From positions 3,074,001-3,138,000 of the forward strand of contig NZ_CP045508.1 in assembly GCF_013376475.1 (NCBI RefSeq): 64,000 bases of DNA. The letters run 5' to 3'. Position numbers and translations under genes: made by a program. The notes beneath the pieces were generated by a model. It saw only the letters and a list, made by a program, of their open reading frames with translations. It was not told the origin of the DNA and did no database searches. Shown piece after piece: positions 1 through 8,481 of the stretch (positions within the stretch are counted from its first letter, which is position 1; each line of letters begins with the position of its first letter). Source of the DNA: Desulfolutivibrio sulfoxidireducens. GTDB taxonomy: Bacteria; Desulfobacterota; Desulfovibrionia; Desulfovibrionales; Desulfovibrionaceae.

Positions 1-1
1 T

Positions 2-88
2 CTGCGGGCCCTGGCCGAAAAGCCCCTGCTCGAACACTGGTGGGCGCAGGTGGCCAACAAGAAATTGGAGCACCTATGGAAACGCTGA
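2..88 (+). CDS. C-terminal end of an unidentified protein (cut by window start)
   Basis: An open frame enters from the left edge and stops at TGA 86-88, giving about 28 residues ending in HLWKR. It overlaps the start of the next gene by 13 bases, as expected inside an operon. The fragment is too short to identify. Since the next gene makes a nonulosonic acid, another sugar-biosynthesis or glycosylation gene is plausible, but that is inference only. Confidence 0.4.
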   Translation: MRALAEKPLLEHWWAQVANKKLEHLWKR

Positions 89-1128
89 TCACGCCGTCGC
101 GCACAATCGGCCCCGGGGAGGAACCCTATATCATCGCCGAGATCGGGGCCAACCACAACGGGGACATGGCGCTGTGCCGGGACCTGGTGGACGCGGCGGC
201 CGGGGCCGGGGCCCATGCCGTCAAATTCCAGTCCTGGACGGCGACCTCGCTGATTTCCGAGGCCGAATACGCGCGCAACACCCGGTATTCGGACCCGCAC
301 CGCCATTTCGGCTCGCTACGGGAGATGGTCGAGAAATATCAGCTTTCCCCCGCCGACCATGCGATGATAGCCGACCATTGCCGCGCCAGGGGCATCGACT
401 TCTGCTCCTCGGCCTTCTCCCCGCGCGAGGTCGATCTGCTGCTTTCACTCCGGGCGCCTTTCGTCAAGATCGCGTCCATGGACGTGAACAACCGGCCCTT
501 GCTGGAATATGTGGGCGCCACGGGGTGCCAGGTGATCCTTTCCACGGGCATGGCCGACATGGCCGAGATCGCCCGGGCCGTCACCTGGCTGCGGGAGGCG
601 GGAGGCGGCCCGATCTGCCTGCTGCACTGCGTGTCCATCTATCCGCCCCGTCCCGAGACCATCAACCTGCGCAACATCCAGACCCTTGCCCAGGCCTTTG
701 ACGTGCCCGTGGGCTTGAGCGACCACACCCTGGGCACAGCCGTGCCGCTGGCGGCGGTGGCCCTGGGGGCGTGCGTGGTGGAGAAGCATTTCACCCTGGA
801 CACCTCGCTTCCGGGCTGGGACCATGCCATATCCGCGACCCCTGGCGAACTGGCCGCGCTTGCGCGCGAATGCCGGGTGGTGTTCCAGGCCCTGGGCGTG
901 GCCCGGCGCGTGGTCAGCGGGGAGGAACTGGCCAAGAGGCGGGCCTTTCGCCGGCGCATCGTCCTGCGCGCGGCCAAGGGCAAAGGGGAGGCGATCGCCT
1001 TAGAGGACCTGGATTTCAAGCGTCCCGGCACCGGCATCGCCCCGGACGAATATCCCTATGTGGTCGGGCGGTTGGCCGCCAGGGACCTTGAAGCGGGGGC
1101 CGAACTCGAATGGAGCGACCTGGTCTGA
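76..1128 (+). CDS. neuB: N-acetylneuraminate/legionaminate-type nonulosonic acid synthase (NeuB family)
   Basis: Proteins of this family condense a 6-deoxy or N-acetyl hexosamine with phosphoenolpyruvate to make a nine-carbon nonulosonic acid (sialic, legionaminic or pseudaminic) in the cytoplasm. The 350-residue product has the AEIGANHNG motif near residue 20, the TIM-barrel catalytic domain with KFQSW and GLSDHT motifs, and a C-terminal SAF/antifreeze-like domain from about residue 290. The start at 76 is chosen because GGAG lies 6-7 bases upstream and the family motif then sits at the normal distance from the N-terminus. The facing gene at 1139-2221 resembles the CBS-domain nucleotidyltransferase of the Campylobacter legionaminate pathway, so legionaminate synthase (LegI) is the likelier activity, but the sequence alone does not separate the substrates. 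Confidence 0.88.
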   Translation: METLITPSRTIGPGEEPYIIAEIGANHNGDMALCRDLVDAAAGAGAHAVKFQSWTATSLISEAEYARNTRYSDPHRHFGSLREMVEKYQLSPADHAMIADHCRARGIDFCSSAFSPREVDLLLSLRAPFVKIASMDVNNRPLLEYVGATGCQVILSTGMADMAEIARAVTWLREAGGGPICLLHCVSIYPPRPETINLRNIQTLAQAFDVPVGLSDHTLGTAVPLAAVALGACVVEKHFTLDTSLPGWDHAISATPGELAALARECRVVFQALGVARRVVSGEELAKRRAFRRRIVLRAAKGKGEAIALEDLDFKRPGTGIAPDEYPYVVGRLAARDLEAGAELEWSDLV

Positions 1129-1138
1129 GCGCAAGGCG

Positions 1139-2221
1139 TTACAGAAAGACGCCGAGGTGCTGCAAGAGCTTGCGGTATTCCTTGAACTGTCCCATGTCCA
1201 GCCATTCGTCCGAGGTGACGTGGCAGTGGACTTTTTTTCCCTTCTCCAAAAGCGCGGCGATGAGCTTGTCCATGCCGAAGTCCTGGTTGGCGGGGATGTG
1301 CTCCAGGATGCTGCCGCTTAACATGTAGACGCCGCTTATGACCACATAGCTGTAGGTCGGTTTTTCCTCCACGCTGATCACGTTGGATTCGGCGTCGAGC
1401 CCGATGACCCCGTAGGGAATGTCCATGACCCGATTGATGCCCAGGATGGTCAGTTCGGCGTCCTCGGCGGCATGGGCCTGTATCAGCTTGTTCATGTCCG
1501 TCTTGACGAGCACGTCGCAGTTCGTCAGCAGGAACCGCTCGCCCACGGATTCCGGCAACAGGCGCAGTCCCCCGGCCGTGCCCATGAATTCGTCCTCGTC
1601 CACGAAACTGATGCCGTCCATGAGGCTGTTCTCGTAGAAGTAGGACTTGATCAGTTCCTTCATGTAGTTGACGATGATGTAGAAATCCTTGAAGCCCTGG
1701 CTGCGGAAGTAGGTGATGATCAGTTCGATCATGGTGCTTTCGCCGACCGGGACCAGGGGCTTGGGAATGACGCTGGTCAAGGGCGTCAGCCGGGAGCCCT
1801 TGCCGCCGGCCATGATCACCACGGGCAGCGCCTTGGCATGCTTGGCCTCCCGGTGCAGCGAGGCCAGGGTGACCAGGTCCAGGACCACGCCGGCGTCGTC
1901 CAGGATGGGCACCTCCTGGAACTTGCCCTTCATGATGATTTCCTCGGCCCTGTGCCGCTGCGAAACATGCAGCGCGGTGAACCGGGTGTTCATGAATTCG
2001 GAGACCTTGATCTCGATGTCCCGTTTGCGCAGCAGTTCGCGCCGGATATCGCCGTCGGTGATGATGCCAACGAGCTTCTTGTGGTCGTTCACCACCAGCA
2101 ACACCCGTGACCCGGCCTTGTTCAGCTTGGCCAGGGCAAAGAGCATGGAGTCTGTTTCGGAGATGCAATACTTGTCCATGTCCGAAGAGATATGCTCGTT
2201 TTGGACGCTACGATTGTTCAT
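1139..2221 (-). CDS. CBS-pair sugar-phosphate nucleotidyltransferase (PtmE-like)
   Basis: This 360-residue protein has two CBS repeats (about residues 10-115) followed by a nucleotidyltransferase fold with the signature MAGGKGSRLTPLT (about residue 130) and a distal WLDMG motif. Such enzymes join a hexose- or hexosamine-1-phosphate to NTP. The same CBS-plus-transferase architecture is known for PtmE, the glucosamine-1-phosphate guanylyltransferase that starts GDP-based legionaminate synthesis in Campylobacter; assignment to that step is inferred. The start at 2221 precedes a complete first CBS repeat and has AGGGCGAG upstream; an upstream in-frame extension to 2362 looks non-coding. It converges on the NeuB-family gene with only 10 bases between stops, consistent with one surface-glycan locus. 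Confidence 0.78.
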   Translation of the reverse strand: MNNRSVQNEHISSDMDKYCISETDSMLFALAKLNKAGSRVLLVVNDHKKLVGIITDGDIRRELLRKRDIEIKVSEFMNTRFTALHVSQRHRAEEIIMKGKFQEVPILDDAGVVLDLVTLASLHREAKHAKALPVVIMAGGKGSRLTPLTSVIPKPLVPVGESTMIELIITYFRSQGFKDFYIIVNYMKELIKSYFYENSLMDGISFVDEDEFMGTAGGLRLLPESVGERFLLTNCDVLVKTDMNKLIQAHAAEDAELTILGINRVMDIPYGVIGLDAESNVISVEEKPTYSYVVISGVYMLSGSILEHIPANQDFGMDKLIAALLEKGKKVHCHVTSDEWLDMGQFKEYRKLLQHLGVFL

Positions 2222-2624
2222 GGCTCGCCCTAAAAAGCGAGAGGAAGTCTCGAAACATGTTGCCCCTCGAAATGAACTCTGGAGTGTCCCCGCCGCCACG
2301 ACCTCGCCGATGGGTACTGCGATGATGGACATCATGATGTTGCAGTTGGCGAGGCTTGTCAAGGGTCACGGCTTTTTGCCCCGGTCCGGCGCATGGGGCC
2401 TCGTTGACCTTCACGCCAGGCGTTTTGGAGCCGCGAATCCCGGTCTGGAGCCGATCATGGGGCGGCTCTTCCGGCGGTCGTCTTTGGCCTCTGCCTTCTG
2501 GCATTATTTTTGCTATAAATTGCCGATCCGGGGAACATCCATACCAACGGCCCGGTACGACGGGGCGGACGGCAAAACGGCGCCGGAAAGGGCGCGGCAA
2601 AGCGAGCCCCTCAAGGAGTGAACC
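2222..2624. other. 403-base divergent intergenic region
   Basis: This stretch separates the nucleotidyltransferase (minus strand) from the diacetamido-sugar operon (plus strand). It holds a strong sigma54-type promoter match at 2498-2514 for the plus-strand operon and the AAGGAG ribosome-binding site at 2613-2618. I see no gene or terminator in it. Confidence 0.6.
2498..2514 (+). promoter_or_regulatory. Candidate sigma54 (-24/-12) promoter for the wbp-like operon
   Basis: The bases CTGGCATTATTTTTGCT match the sigma54 consensus YTGGCACGRNNNTTGCW at all but two specified positions. GG (2500-2501) and GC (2512-2513) are separated by exactly 10 bases. Transcription would start near 2525, about 100 bases before the ATG at 2625. 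The match is read directly; function is inferred. Confidence 0.6.
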
Positions 2625-4235
2625 ATGAGCGAACACGCTCGTCTCGCGGTCATCGGTTCGGGCTACTGGGGGAAAAACCTGATCAGGGTCTTCCATGATT
2701 TGGGCAGTCTCGGGCTCATCGTGGACAACAACCCGGATATTTTGGCGAAGTTTCGCAAACAATACCCGGATGTGCCCGTCAGTCCGAGCCTGGGCGAGGC
2801 CCTGCGCCGTGACGACATCGAGGGCATCGTCGTCTCCACCCCGGCCGAGACCCACTATGCCATAGCCCGCGAGGCGCTTTCGGCCGGCAAGCACGCCTAT
2901 GTGGAAAAGCCGCTGGTCCTTGATGAACGCCATGGCCAGGAACTCATCGCGCTCGCCGGGGAAAAGGAACTCATCCTCATGGTGGGGCACCTTTTGCACT
3001 ACCATCCGGCCTTCATCAAACTCAAGGACATGGTCAACGCGGGCGAGTTGGGCCGTATCCACTACATCTATTCCAACCGGCTCAATTTTGGAAAGATACG
3101 CCGCGAGGAGAATGCCCTGTGGTCGTTCGCCCCTCACGATTTTTCCATGATCCTGGCCCTGGCCAGGGAATTTCCCTCGGTCGTCCAGGCGGTCGGGGGC
3201 AATTATCTGCACAACAGGATCGCGGACGTGACCATGACCAACCTTGCGTTCCCCTCGGGGCTCAAGGCGCACGTCTTCGTCTCCTGGCTGCATCCGTTCA
3301 AGGAACAAAAACTCGTGGTGGTGGGCGACCGCATGATGGCCGTATTCAACGACGGCCTGCCCTGGGAGGAGAAACTCACGGTCTACCACCACGAAATTCA
3401 GTGGCAAAACGGCGTGCCCACCCCGAGCAAGGCCAAGGGGGCGAACATCGCCCTGGAACCGGCCGAACCGCTGCGACGGGAATGCGAGCATTTCCTGGAT
3501 TGCATCGCCCATGGCTGCTCCTCGGTCACCGACGGCCGCGAGGGATTGCGCGTGCTGCGGGTTCTGGTGGCGGCCCAGGACTCTTTGGAAAAAGGCGGGA
3601 CGCCCCTGACCCTGCGCGAACGCCAGGAGGCGGGCAACGCCCCCTTTGTGCACGACACCGCGATCATCGATCCCGGGGTGATCCTGGGTGACGGCGTCAA
3701 GGTCTGGCACTTTTCGCATATCCTCAGGGACACGGTCCTCGGCCAGGACGTCAATATCGGGCAAAACGTGATGATCGGCCCCGAGGTCAGCGTGGGCCGG
3801 GGGTGCAAGATCCAGAACAACGTCTCCGTCTACAAGGGCGTAACCCTCGAAGAGGACGTCTTTTGCGGTCCCTCCATGGTCTTCACCAACGTCCATACCC
3901 CGCGCGCCCACATCAACCGCATGCGCCAGATCCGCCCCACCCTGGTCCGCAAGGGGGCGACCCTGGGGGCCAACTGCACCATCGTCTGCGGCCACACCAT
4001 CGGCGCCTACGCCTTTATCGGGGCCGGGGCCGTGGTCACCGGCGACGTGCCGGACCACGCCCTGATGGTCGGAAATCCGGCCCGGCGCGTGGGCTGGATG
4101 TGCGCCTGCGGCGAGCGGCTGAACGAGGACCTGGCCTGCGCCGCCTGCGGCCGCGGCTACGAACACTCCGGCAACACCATCGTCCCGGCGGGACGGGAAA
4201 CCGGGACCAGCGGGTCCGGGAGGCGCTCGGCATGA
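2625..4235 (+). CDS. Fused Gfo/Idh/MocA sugar 3-dehydrogenase and beta-helix N-acetyltransferase (WbpB-WbpD type)
   Basis: Residues 1 to about 315 form an NAD-dependent Gfo/Idh/MocA oxidoreductase with the Rossmann start GSGYWGKN and the VEKP motif. From about residue 340 to 500 there are left-handed beta-helix hexapeptide repeats typical of WbpD/WlbB acetyltransferases. The tail has four cysteines in two CxC/CxxC pairs that could bind zinc. In the UDP-2,3-diacetamido-2,3-dideoxyglucuronate pathway WbpB oxidises C3 of UDP-GlcNAcA, WbpE aminates it and WbpD acetylates the amine. Here the first and third activities are on one chain and the aminotransferase gene follows with an ATGA overlap, so the three steps are genetically coupled. 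The 6-dehydrogenase (WbpA) is not in the window. AAGGAG precedes the ATG. Confidence 0.85.
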   Translation: MSEHARLAVIGSGYWGKNLIRVFHDLGSLGLIVDNNPDILAKFRKQYPDVPVSPSLGEALRRDDIEGIVVSTPAETHYAIAREALSAGKHAYVEKPLVLDERHGQELIALAGEKELILMVGHLLHYHPAFIKLKDMVNAGELGRIHYIYSNRLNFGKIRREENALWSFAPHDFSMILALAREFPSVVQAVGGNYLHNRIADVTMTNLAFPSGLKAHVFVSWLHPFKEQKLVVVGDRMMAVFNDGLPWEEKLTVYHHEIQWQNGVPTPSKAKGANIALEPAEPLRRECEHFLDCIAHGCSSVTDGREGLRVLRVLVAAQDSLEKGGTPLTLRERQEAGNAPFVHDTAIIDPGVILGDGVKVWHFSHILRDTVLGQDVNIGQNVMIGPEVSVGRGCKIQNNVSVYKGVTLEEDVFCGPSMVFTNVHTPRAHINRMRQIRPTLVRKGATLGANCTIVCGHTIGAYAFIGAGAVVTGDVPDHALMVGNPARRVGWMCACGERLNEDLACAACGRGYEHSGNTIVPAGRETGTSGSGRRSA

Positions 4236-5386
4236 TTCCCTTCATCGATCTCAAGGCCCAGCGGGCCCGCATCGGCGCGGAGGTGGAACGGCGCATCCAG
4301 TGCGTCTTGCGGCACGGAAACTTCATCATGGGACAAGAGGTCGCCGAACTGGAAAGCCGCCTGGGACAGTTCTGCGGCGTGCGGCACGCCGTAAGCTGCT
4401 CCAGCGGCACCGACGCCCTGCTTCTGGTCCTGATGGCCCATGGCGTGGGTCCCGGGGACGCGGTGTTCACCACCCCGTTCACCTTCATCGCCACGGCCGA
4501 GGTCATCTCCCTGCTGGGGGCCACCCCGGTGTTCGTGGACATCGACCCCGAGACCTACAACCTGGACCCGGACAGTCTCGACGCGGCCATCGCCGGCCTT
4601 GGCGACGCCCCCGGCCGGAGCCTCACCCCGCGCGGGGTCATCGCGGTCGACCTCTTCGGTCTTGCGGCCGATTACCAGCGCATCAACGCCGTGGCCGCGA
4701 AACACGGGCTCTTCGTCCTGGAGGACGCCGCCCAGTCCTTTGGCGGGCTCTCTCACGGCCGTCGGGCCGGCTCCCTGGCCCACGCGGCGGCCACCAGCTT
4801 CTTTCCGGCCAAGCCCCTGGGCTGCTACGGCGACGGCGGGGCCGTGTTCACCGACGACGGGGATTTCGCCGACGTCCTGCGCTCCCTGCGCGTCCACGGC
4901 AAGGGCGACACCAAGTACGACAACGTGCGCATCGGCCTCAACGCCCGCCTGGACACCCTGCAGGCGGCGATCCTTCTGGCCAAGCTGGACATCTTTCCCG
5001 ATGAACTGGAAAAACGACGCCTGGCCGCCCAAACGTATACGCGCCTGGCGGCCGGGATTTTGGGGGTCGTGGTTCCCGTGGTGCCCGAGGGTTGTGAGAG
5101 CGCCTGGGCCCAATACACCCTGCGCGTGCCCGGGCGGGATGGCGTGCAGGCCGCGCTCAAGGCCGCCGGGATTCCCACGGCCGTCTACTACGCCACACCG
5201 TTGCATCTGCAAAAGGCCTTCGCGCATCTCGGGTATGCCCCCGGCGATCTGCCCCACAGCGAGGCCGCCGCGCGAAGCGTGTTGAGCCTGCCCTTTCATC
5301 CCTACCTGGAGCCGGAAACGCAACGTGAGGTCATGCGCGCCCTTGGCGCGTGCCTGGCCGACATCCCTGTGCCGACATCACTGTGA
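4232..5386 (+). CDS. DegT/DnrJ/EryC1-family PLP sugar aminotransferase (WbpE-like)
   Basis: This 384-residue enzyme should transfer an amino group, usually from glutamate, to the 3-keto sugar nucleotide made by the preceding fused protein. The DegT/DnrJ/EryC1 hallmarks are present: an N-terminal FIDLKAQ, the phosphate-binding CSSGTDAL region, the LEDAAQSFGG segment, and the PLP lysine in FFPAKPLGC (residue 194). The ATG at 4232 overlaps the upstream stop (ATGA), indicating translational coupling. Together the two genes cover amination and acetylation of a 2,3-diacetamido uronic acid precursor. The sugar identity is inferred from pairing with a WbpB/WbpD fusion. Confidence 0.88.
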   Translation: MIPFIDLKAQRARIGAEVERRIQCVLRHGNFIMGQEVAELESRLGQFCGVRHAVSCSSGTDALLLVLMAHGVGPGDAVFTTPFTFIATAEVISLLGATPVFVDIDPETYNLDPDSLDAAIAGLGDAPGRSLTPRGVIAVDLFGLAADYQRINAVAAKHGLFVLEDAAQSFGGLSHGRRAGSLAHAAATSFFPAKPLGCYGDGGAVFTDDGDFADVLRSLRVHGKGDTKYDNVRIGLNARLDTLQAAILLAKLDIFPDELEKRRLAAQTYTRLAAGILGVVVPVVPEGCESAWAQYTLRVPGRDGVQAALKAAGIPTAVYYATPLHLQKAFAHLGYAPGDLPHSEAAARSVLSLPFHPYLEPETQREVMRALGACLADIPVPTSL

Positions 5387-5442
5387 CCTTCCTCCCTTCA
5401 GGGGTACGGCGGCCCCCGGCGCGTATCCCTTGAAACTTCACG

Positions 5443-5463
5443 CCGGGTCCGAACCGGACCCGG
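5443..5463 (+). terminator. GC-rich hairpin behind the aminotransferase gene
   Basis: Arms CCGGGTCCG and CGGACCCGG are perfectly complementary around a three-base loop, 57 bases after the stop. No T-run follows, so it may stabilise the 3' end rather than terminate by itself. Confidence 0.35.
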
Positions 5464-5657
5464 GCGGAAGGGCCATCGTCGCGCCCTGGGATGGCGCTAT
5501 CGGGACACGTCTTGTGGGGCTCTCCCTGGAGATGCCCCATGGTCCCCGTGCCGCGCGAAAAAGTCAAAACCTTGGCAAAAGGCGTCGAGTTTTCCATCTG
5601 TTCCTCATCCGAATCCATACGAAAACATGTTTCACGATGTCGCGCCCCCCTGGTGCG

Positions 5658-5673
5658 CTGGAAAATTTTCCAG
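5658..5673. promoter_or_regulatory. Perfect palindrome CTGGAAAATTTTCCAG, possible operator
   Basis: A 16-base perfect inverted repeat lies 35 bases upstream of the -35 element of the putative promoter for the lipoprotein gene. Its size and position would suit a dimeric regulator. No regulator can be named from the sequence. Confidence 0.35.
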
Positions 5674-5707
5674 AAAAACGCGACACTTCCGTTTTATTCA
5701 ATATATA

Positions 5708-5736
5708 TTGACTTATTTCAACTACCCTTCTACAAA
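5708..5736 (+). promoter_or_regulatory. Candidate sigma70 promoter of the lipoprotein gene
   Basis: TTGACT (5708-5713) and TACAAA (5731-5736) are separated by 17 bases within the most AT-rich segment of the area. This would give a leader of about 180 bases before the ATG at 5925. Confidence 0.45.
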
Positions 5737-5924
5737 AAAATCACGTCTCTCCTTTCCAGCGTTTCACCCGGGCATGATCGTTCGCCGCACGAGGAAGCCG
5801 GCCGCGAACGCGGCACGGCTTCCTCGCGCCTGTCCGGGCTGGCTTGGAAACGGCTGCGGGGGCGGCCGATTTCGTGATCCGGGGTTGCCTTGGGGGAACG
5901 AAAAACCAACGGAGGGCACCGTCC

Positions 5925-7295
5925 ATGCGTGTCGCGTCTCGCCGGGTGAGTCCGCTTTCCACCATTGTGCCGCTCATGCTGCTTGTTGTCCTGCTGCCCG
6001 GATGCGCCGTCCTCAACGAGGGGGCGGTCAACTACCGCAAGCAGAAATTCTCGACTTCCGGGGGAAACACCCCGGAACCCCTGGAACTGGTCAAAAAGTT
6101 CGACACCGACGCCAACAAGGACAAGGCCATCCTGTCCTCTCGCGGGGACACGGTGTCCATCCACCTGACCCAGGGGTTCATCAAAAGTTTCACCGAGCTT
6201 CCAAGCATATGGAAAGGAGAACTCTTCGGGCCCTCGCGGGCCGAGATCGCCGTGGTGGTCAACGTCTCCTCCCTCAAGGACTCGGAAATAGATTTCAAGT
6301 CCACCGCCCAGAACACCGGGCGGCTGGTGTACTACAATGACGATGTCCGCAAAAATCAATACCTCAATTTTTCCTACATCCCGGTCTTCGGTCCCGTGGC
6401 CTACGACGGCTACCCCCTGGCGATGCAGATATACATCATCGAAATGGACGCCGAGGACGCCCAGATCAAACCGCTGTTGCACACCATGGCCTCCATCGGC
6501 TCCTCCCTGTATTCTCCGTCCGCACCGGTCCTGTCCCTTCTGGATTCGCTTGGGTCCGCACTGTTAAGCGGCAATACCGACGACATCCTCATGCGCTACC
6601 ACATGACCTTTTACCCCAATACGGGGGAGTTGGTGGCCCACTATCCGGTCCTTGAGACCGGAAACTACGTCCTGGTGCGCCGGGGCAACCGCAACGAGGG
6701 TCCCGGAAAGGAGGGCGACAAACCGGCCTTCGACTGGGACAAGGTACGCCTGGACCCGGAGGATGGCCGGCTGGTGTGGGGCGACGACCCGAAGAAATGC
6801 TTCACGGACGAGACCTATCTCGTGTTCCAGGTCCAGCGCGGCTTCCCGGCGGACACCCTCAAGAGCGCCACGAGCTATGCGGCCTTCCGGGCGCAACTGG
6901 TGCAGGAGGCGGAAAAATCCGGCCAGGACATGGCTGACGCGGCCCTGGCCTTCGCCGGCGCGACCATCAACAGCACCGTGTACACCAGCCTGCGCAACAG
7001 GATCAAAGAGATCCTCAATTCCGTCCATGTCACCGATGATTCCACGCGCTTCATGGCCTGGAACTTCGTGTCCGAATTCGCCAAGCAGATCGCGAAGATG
7101 GACGGGACCGACGAAAAACAGAAAATCGGGGCCCTGACCAACGAGCAACGGGCGCTCCTGATGTCCCTTCTGGTCGAGGCCAGCGGCATAGCCACCGAGG
7201 AACTGGAGACGGACTTGATGGGAGACCATCTGAAACAAAAATCCGTCGTGGAGGCCATCGTGACCAAGAAAAAGGGCAGTCAGACGCCGCACTGA
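5925..7295 (+). CDS. Predicted lipoprotein of unknown function
   Basis: The 456-residue product starts with a basic N-terminus and a hydrophobic stretch ending in the lipobox LLPGC, so it should be lipid-modified and anchored in the outer or inner membrane on the periplasmic side. The rest is soluble-looking, with no motif I recognise; residues around 170-200 are rich in serine and leucine. The ATG at 5925 is chosen because GGAGG lies 9 bases upstream and the signal peptide begins there. It stands alone between a long leader and a terminator, so it is probably monocistronic. The function is unknown. Confidence 0.7.
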   Translation: MRVASRRVSPLSTIVPLMLLVVLLPGCAVLNEGAVNYRKQKFSTSGGNTPEPLELVKKFDTDANKDKAILSSRGDTVSIHLTQGFIKSFTELPSIWKGELFGPSRAEIAVVVNVSSLKDSEIDFKSTAQNTGRLVYYNDDVRKNQYLNFSYIPVFGPVAYDGYPLAMQIYIIEMDAEDAQIKPLLHTMASIGSSLYSPSAPVLSLLDSLGSALLSGNTDDILMRYHMTFYPNTGELVAHYPVLETGNYVLVRRGNRNEGPGKEGDKPAFDWDKVRLDPEDGRLVWGDDPKKCFTDETYLVFQVQRGFPADTLKSATSYAAFRAQLVQEAEKSGQDMADAALAFAGATINSTVYTSLRNRIKEILNSVHVTDDSTRFMAWNFVSEFAKQIAKMDGTDEKQKIGALTNEQRALLMSLLVEASGIATEELETDLMGDHLKQKSVVEAIVTKKKGSQTPH

Positions 7296-7412
7296 GGCCG
7301 CGCCCCCCATCGGGGCCCGCATCTTCCGCAGGGGAAAACGTCGCCCGGATCGTGACGCCTGGTCCGTCGGCGTCGCCTCCCACCCGCGCGGGACGCCCCC
7401 TTCCGAACGTCG

Positions 7413-7457
7413 AAAAGCCCCCGCTTCGCCTTCCGGCGCGGGGGCTTGCATGCTTTT
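7413..7457. terminator. Strong GC stem-loop between the lipoprotein gene and the tRNA
   Basis: Arms AAGCCCCCGC (7415-7424) and GCGGGGGCTT (7438-7447) are perfectly complementary, with TTTTT at 7453-7457 on the plus strand and AAAA/TTTT next to the other arm. It can end transcription from the lipoprotein gene and from the minus-strand tRNA. Confidence 0.7.
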
Positions 7458-7534
7458 TGGCGCGCCCGGGAGGATTCGAACCCCCGACCAAGAGCTTAGA
7501 AGGCTCCTGCTCTTTCCACCTGAGCTACGGGCGC
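7458..7534 (-). tRNA. tRNA-Arg (anticodon UCU)
   Basis: On the minus strand the sequence folds as a standard cloverleaf. The acceptor arm is GCGCCCG/CGGGCGC with G73 and an encoded CCA. The D arm is GCTC/GAGC, the anticodon loop CTTCTAA gives UCU, and the T arm carries TTCGAAT. The total is 77 nt including CCA. It reads AGA arginine codons, which are rare in this GC-rich genome. Confidence 0.95.
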
Positions 7535-7698
7535 TTGACGAACCTCATCCTTTAATCACCCCGGGCGGTCATGGTCAAGACCGCCGTTACGGCCGCCCGG
7601 CACCTACCCCGACCGCCCCATGCCCGGCTTGACACCTCCCCCCTCCCGCGCGCAATGTGCGGGAATTCGAAATCACCCGAATCCATCGGAGAATCGTC

Positions 7699-8481
7699 AT
7701 GCTCCTCAGGGTCCTCGGCTGTTCCGGGTCGGACCTTCCGGGCCATCACCTGACGTCCTTTCTGGTCGACGAGGCCATCCTGCTCGACGCCGGTTCCGTC
7801 ACCTCCGCCCTGGACCTGTCGCAACAGTCCAAAATAACGGACATCTTTGTCACCCATGCCCACCTCGACCACATCAAGGACATCCTTTTTCTGGCCGACA
7901 ACCTCATCGAATTCTTTTCCGGCAAGGACCGCCCGCCGGTGCGCATCCACGGCCTCGCGGACGTCCTTGGCAGCATCGCCGAGCATCTCTTAAACGACAC
8001 CATCTGGCCCGATTTCACCGTCATCCCGGAAAACGCGCCGGTTCTGGCCTACCACCCCCTTGCGCCCGAGACGGTCATCCAGGTCCGGGGCCTTAACGTG
8101 GCCACCTGTCCGGTCAACCATGCCCGGGCCGCCTCGGGGTTCGTGCTGTGGTCCGACGACGGGGAGCACAACGTGGCCTACACCGGCGACACCGGCCCCA
8201 ACGGCCGCTGGTGGGACTTCCTCAACGCCCTGCCCTTTCCCCTGACCAACCTGATCACCGAGGCCTCGTTCCCCAATTCCATGGAGACCCTGGCCCGAAC
8301 CTCCAAGCACCTGACCCCGGGACTTTTGCGGGTGGAACTGGAGCGGCTTACGGTCCGGCCCAAGGTCCACATCTACCACATGAAATCGCCCTTTTCCGCC
8401 CAGATCCAGGAAGAATTGCAGCGCGACCTGGCCGGCTACACCTACCACCTCATGAACGAGAAGGAGACGTTTTCCTTCTGA
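7699..8481 (+). CDS. Metallo-beta-lactamase-fold hydrolase, class II cyclic-nucleotide phosphodiesterase-like
   Basis: The 260-residue protein has the metallo-beta-lactamase metal motif THAHLDH near residue 60, a later conserved histidine (CPVNHA), the aspartate of YTGDTG and a histidine in the C-terminal IYHMK. The spacing and the N-terminal GCSGSDLPG / LDAG pattern resemble class II 3',5'-cyclic-nucleotide phosphodiesterases, which cleave cAMP. The substrate is inferred and could be another phosphodiester. The ATG at 7699 is preferred because GGAG lies 7 bases upstream; an earlier in-frame start at 7657 lacks one. No partner gene is adjacent. Confidence 0.75.
   Translation: MLLRVLGCSGSDLPGHHLTSFLVDEAILLDAGSVTSALDLSQQSKITDIFVTHAHLDHIKDILFLADNLIEFFSGKDRPPVRIHGLADVLGSIAEHLLNDTIWPDFTVIPENAPVLAYHPLAPETVIQVRGLNVATCPVNHARAASGFVLWSDDGEHNVAYTGDTGPNGRWWDFLNALPFPLTNLITEASFPNSMETLARTSKHLTPGLLRVELERLTVRPKVHIYHMKSPFSAQIQEELQRDLAGYTYHLMNEKETFSF

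Larger units (their letters stand above)
5387..5924. other. 538-base intergenic region with palindrome and AT-rich promoter
   Basis: No gene is seen here. From left to right it holds a 9-bp-arm hairpin at 5443-5463 behind the aminotransferase, a perfect 16-base palindrome at 5658-5673, a sigma70-like promoter at 5708-5736 in an unusually AT-rich patch, and the GGAGG ribosome-binding site of the lipoprotein gene at 5911-5915. Confidence 0.55.
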
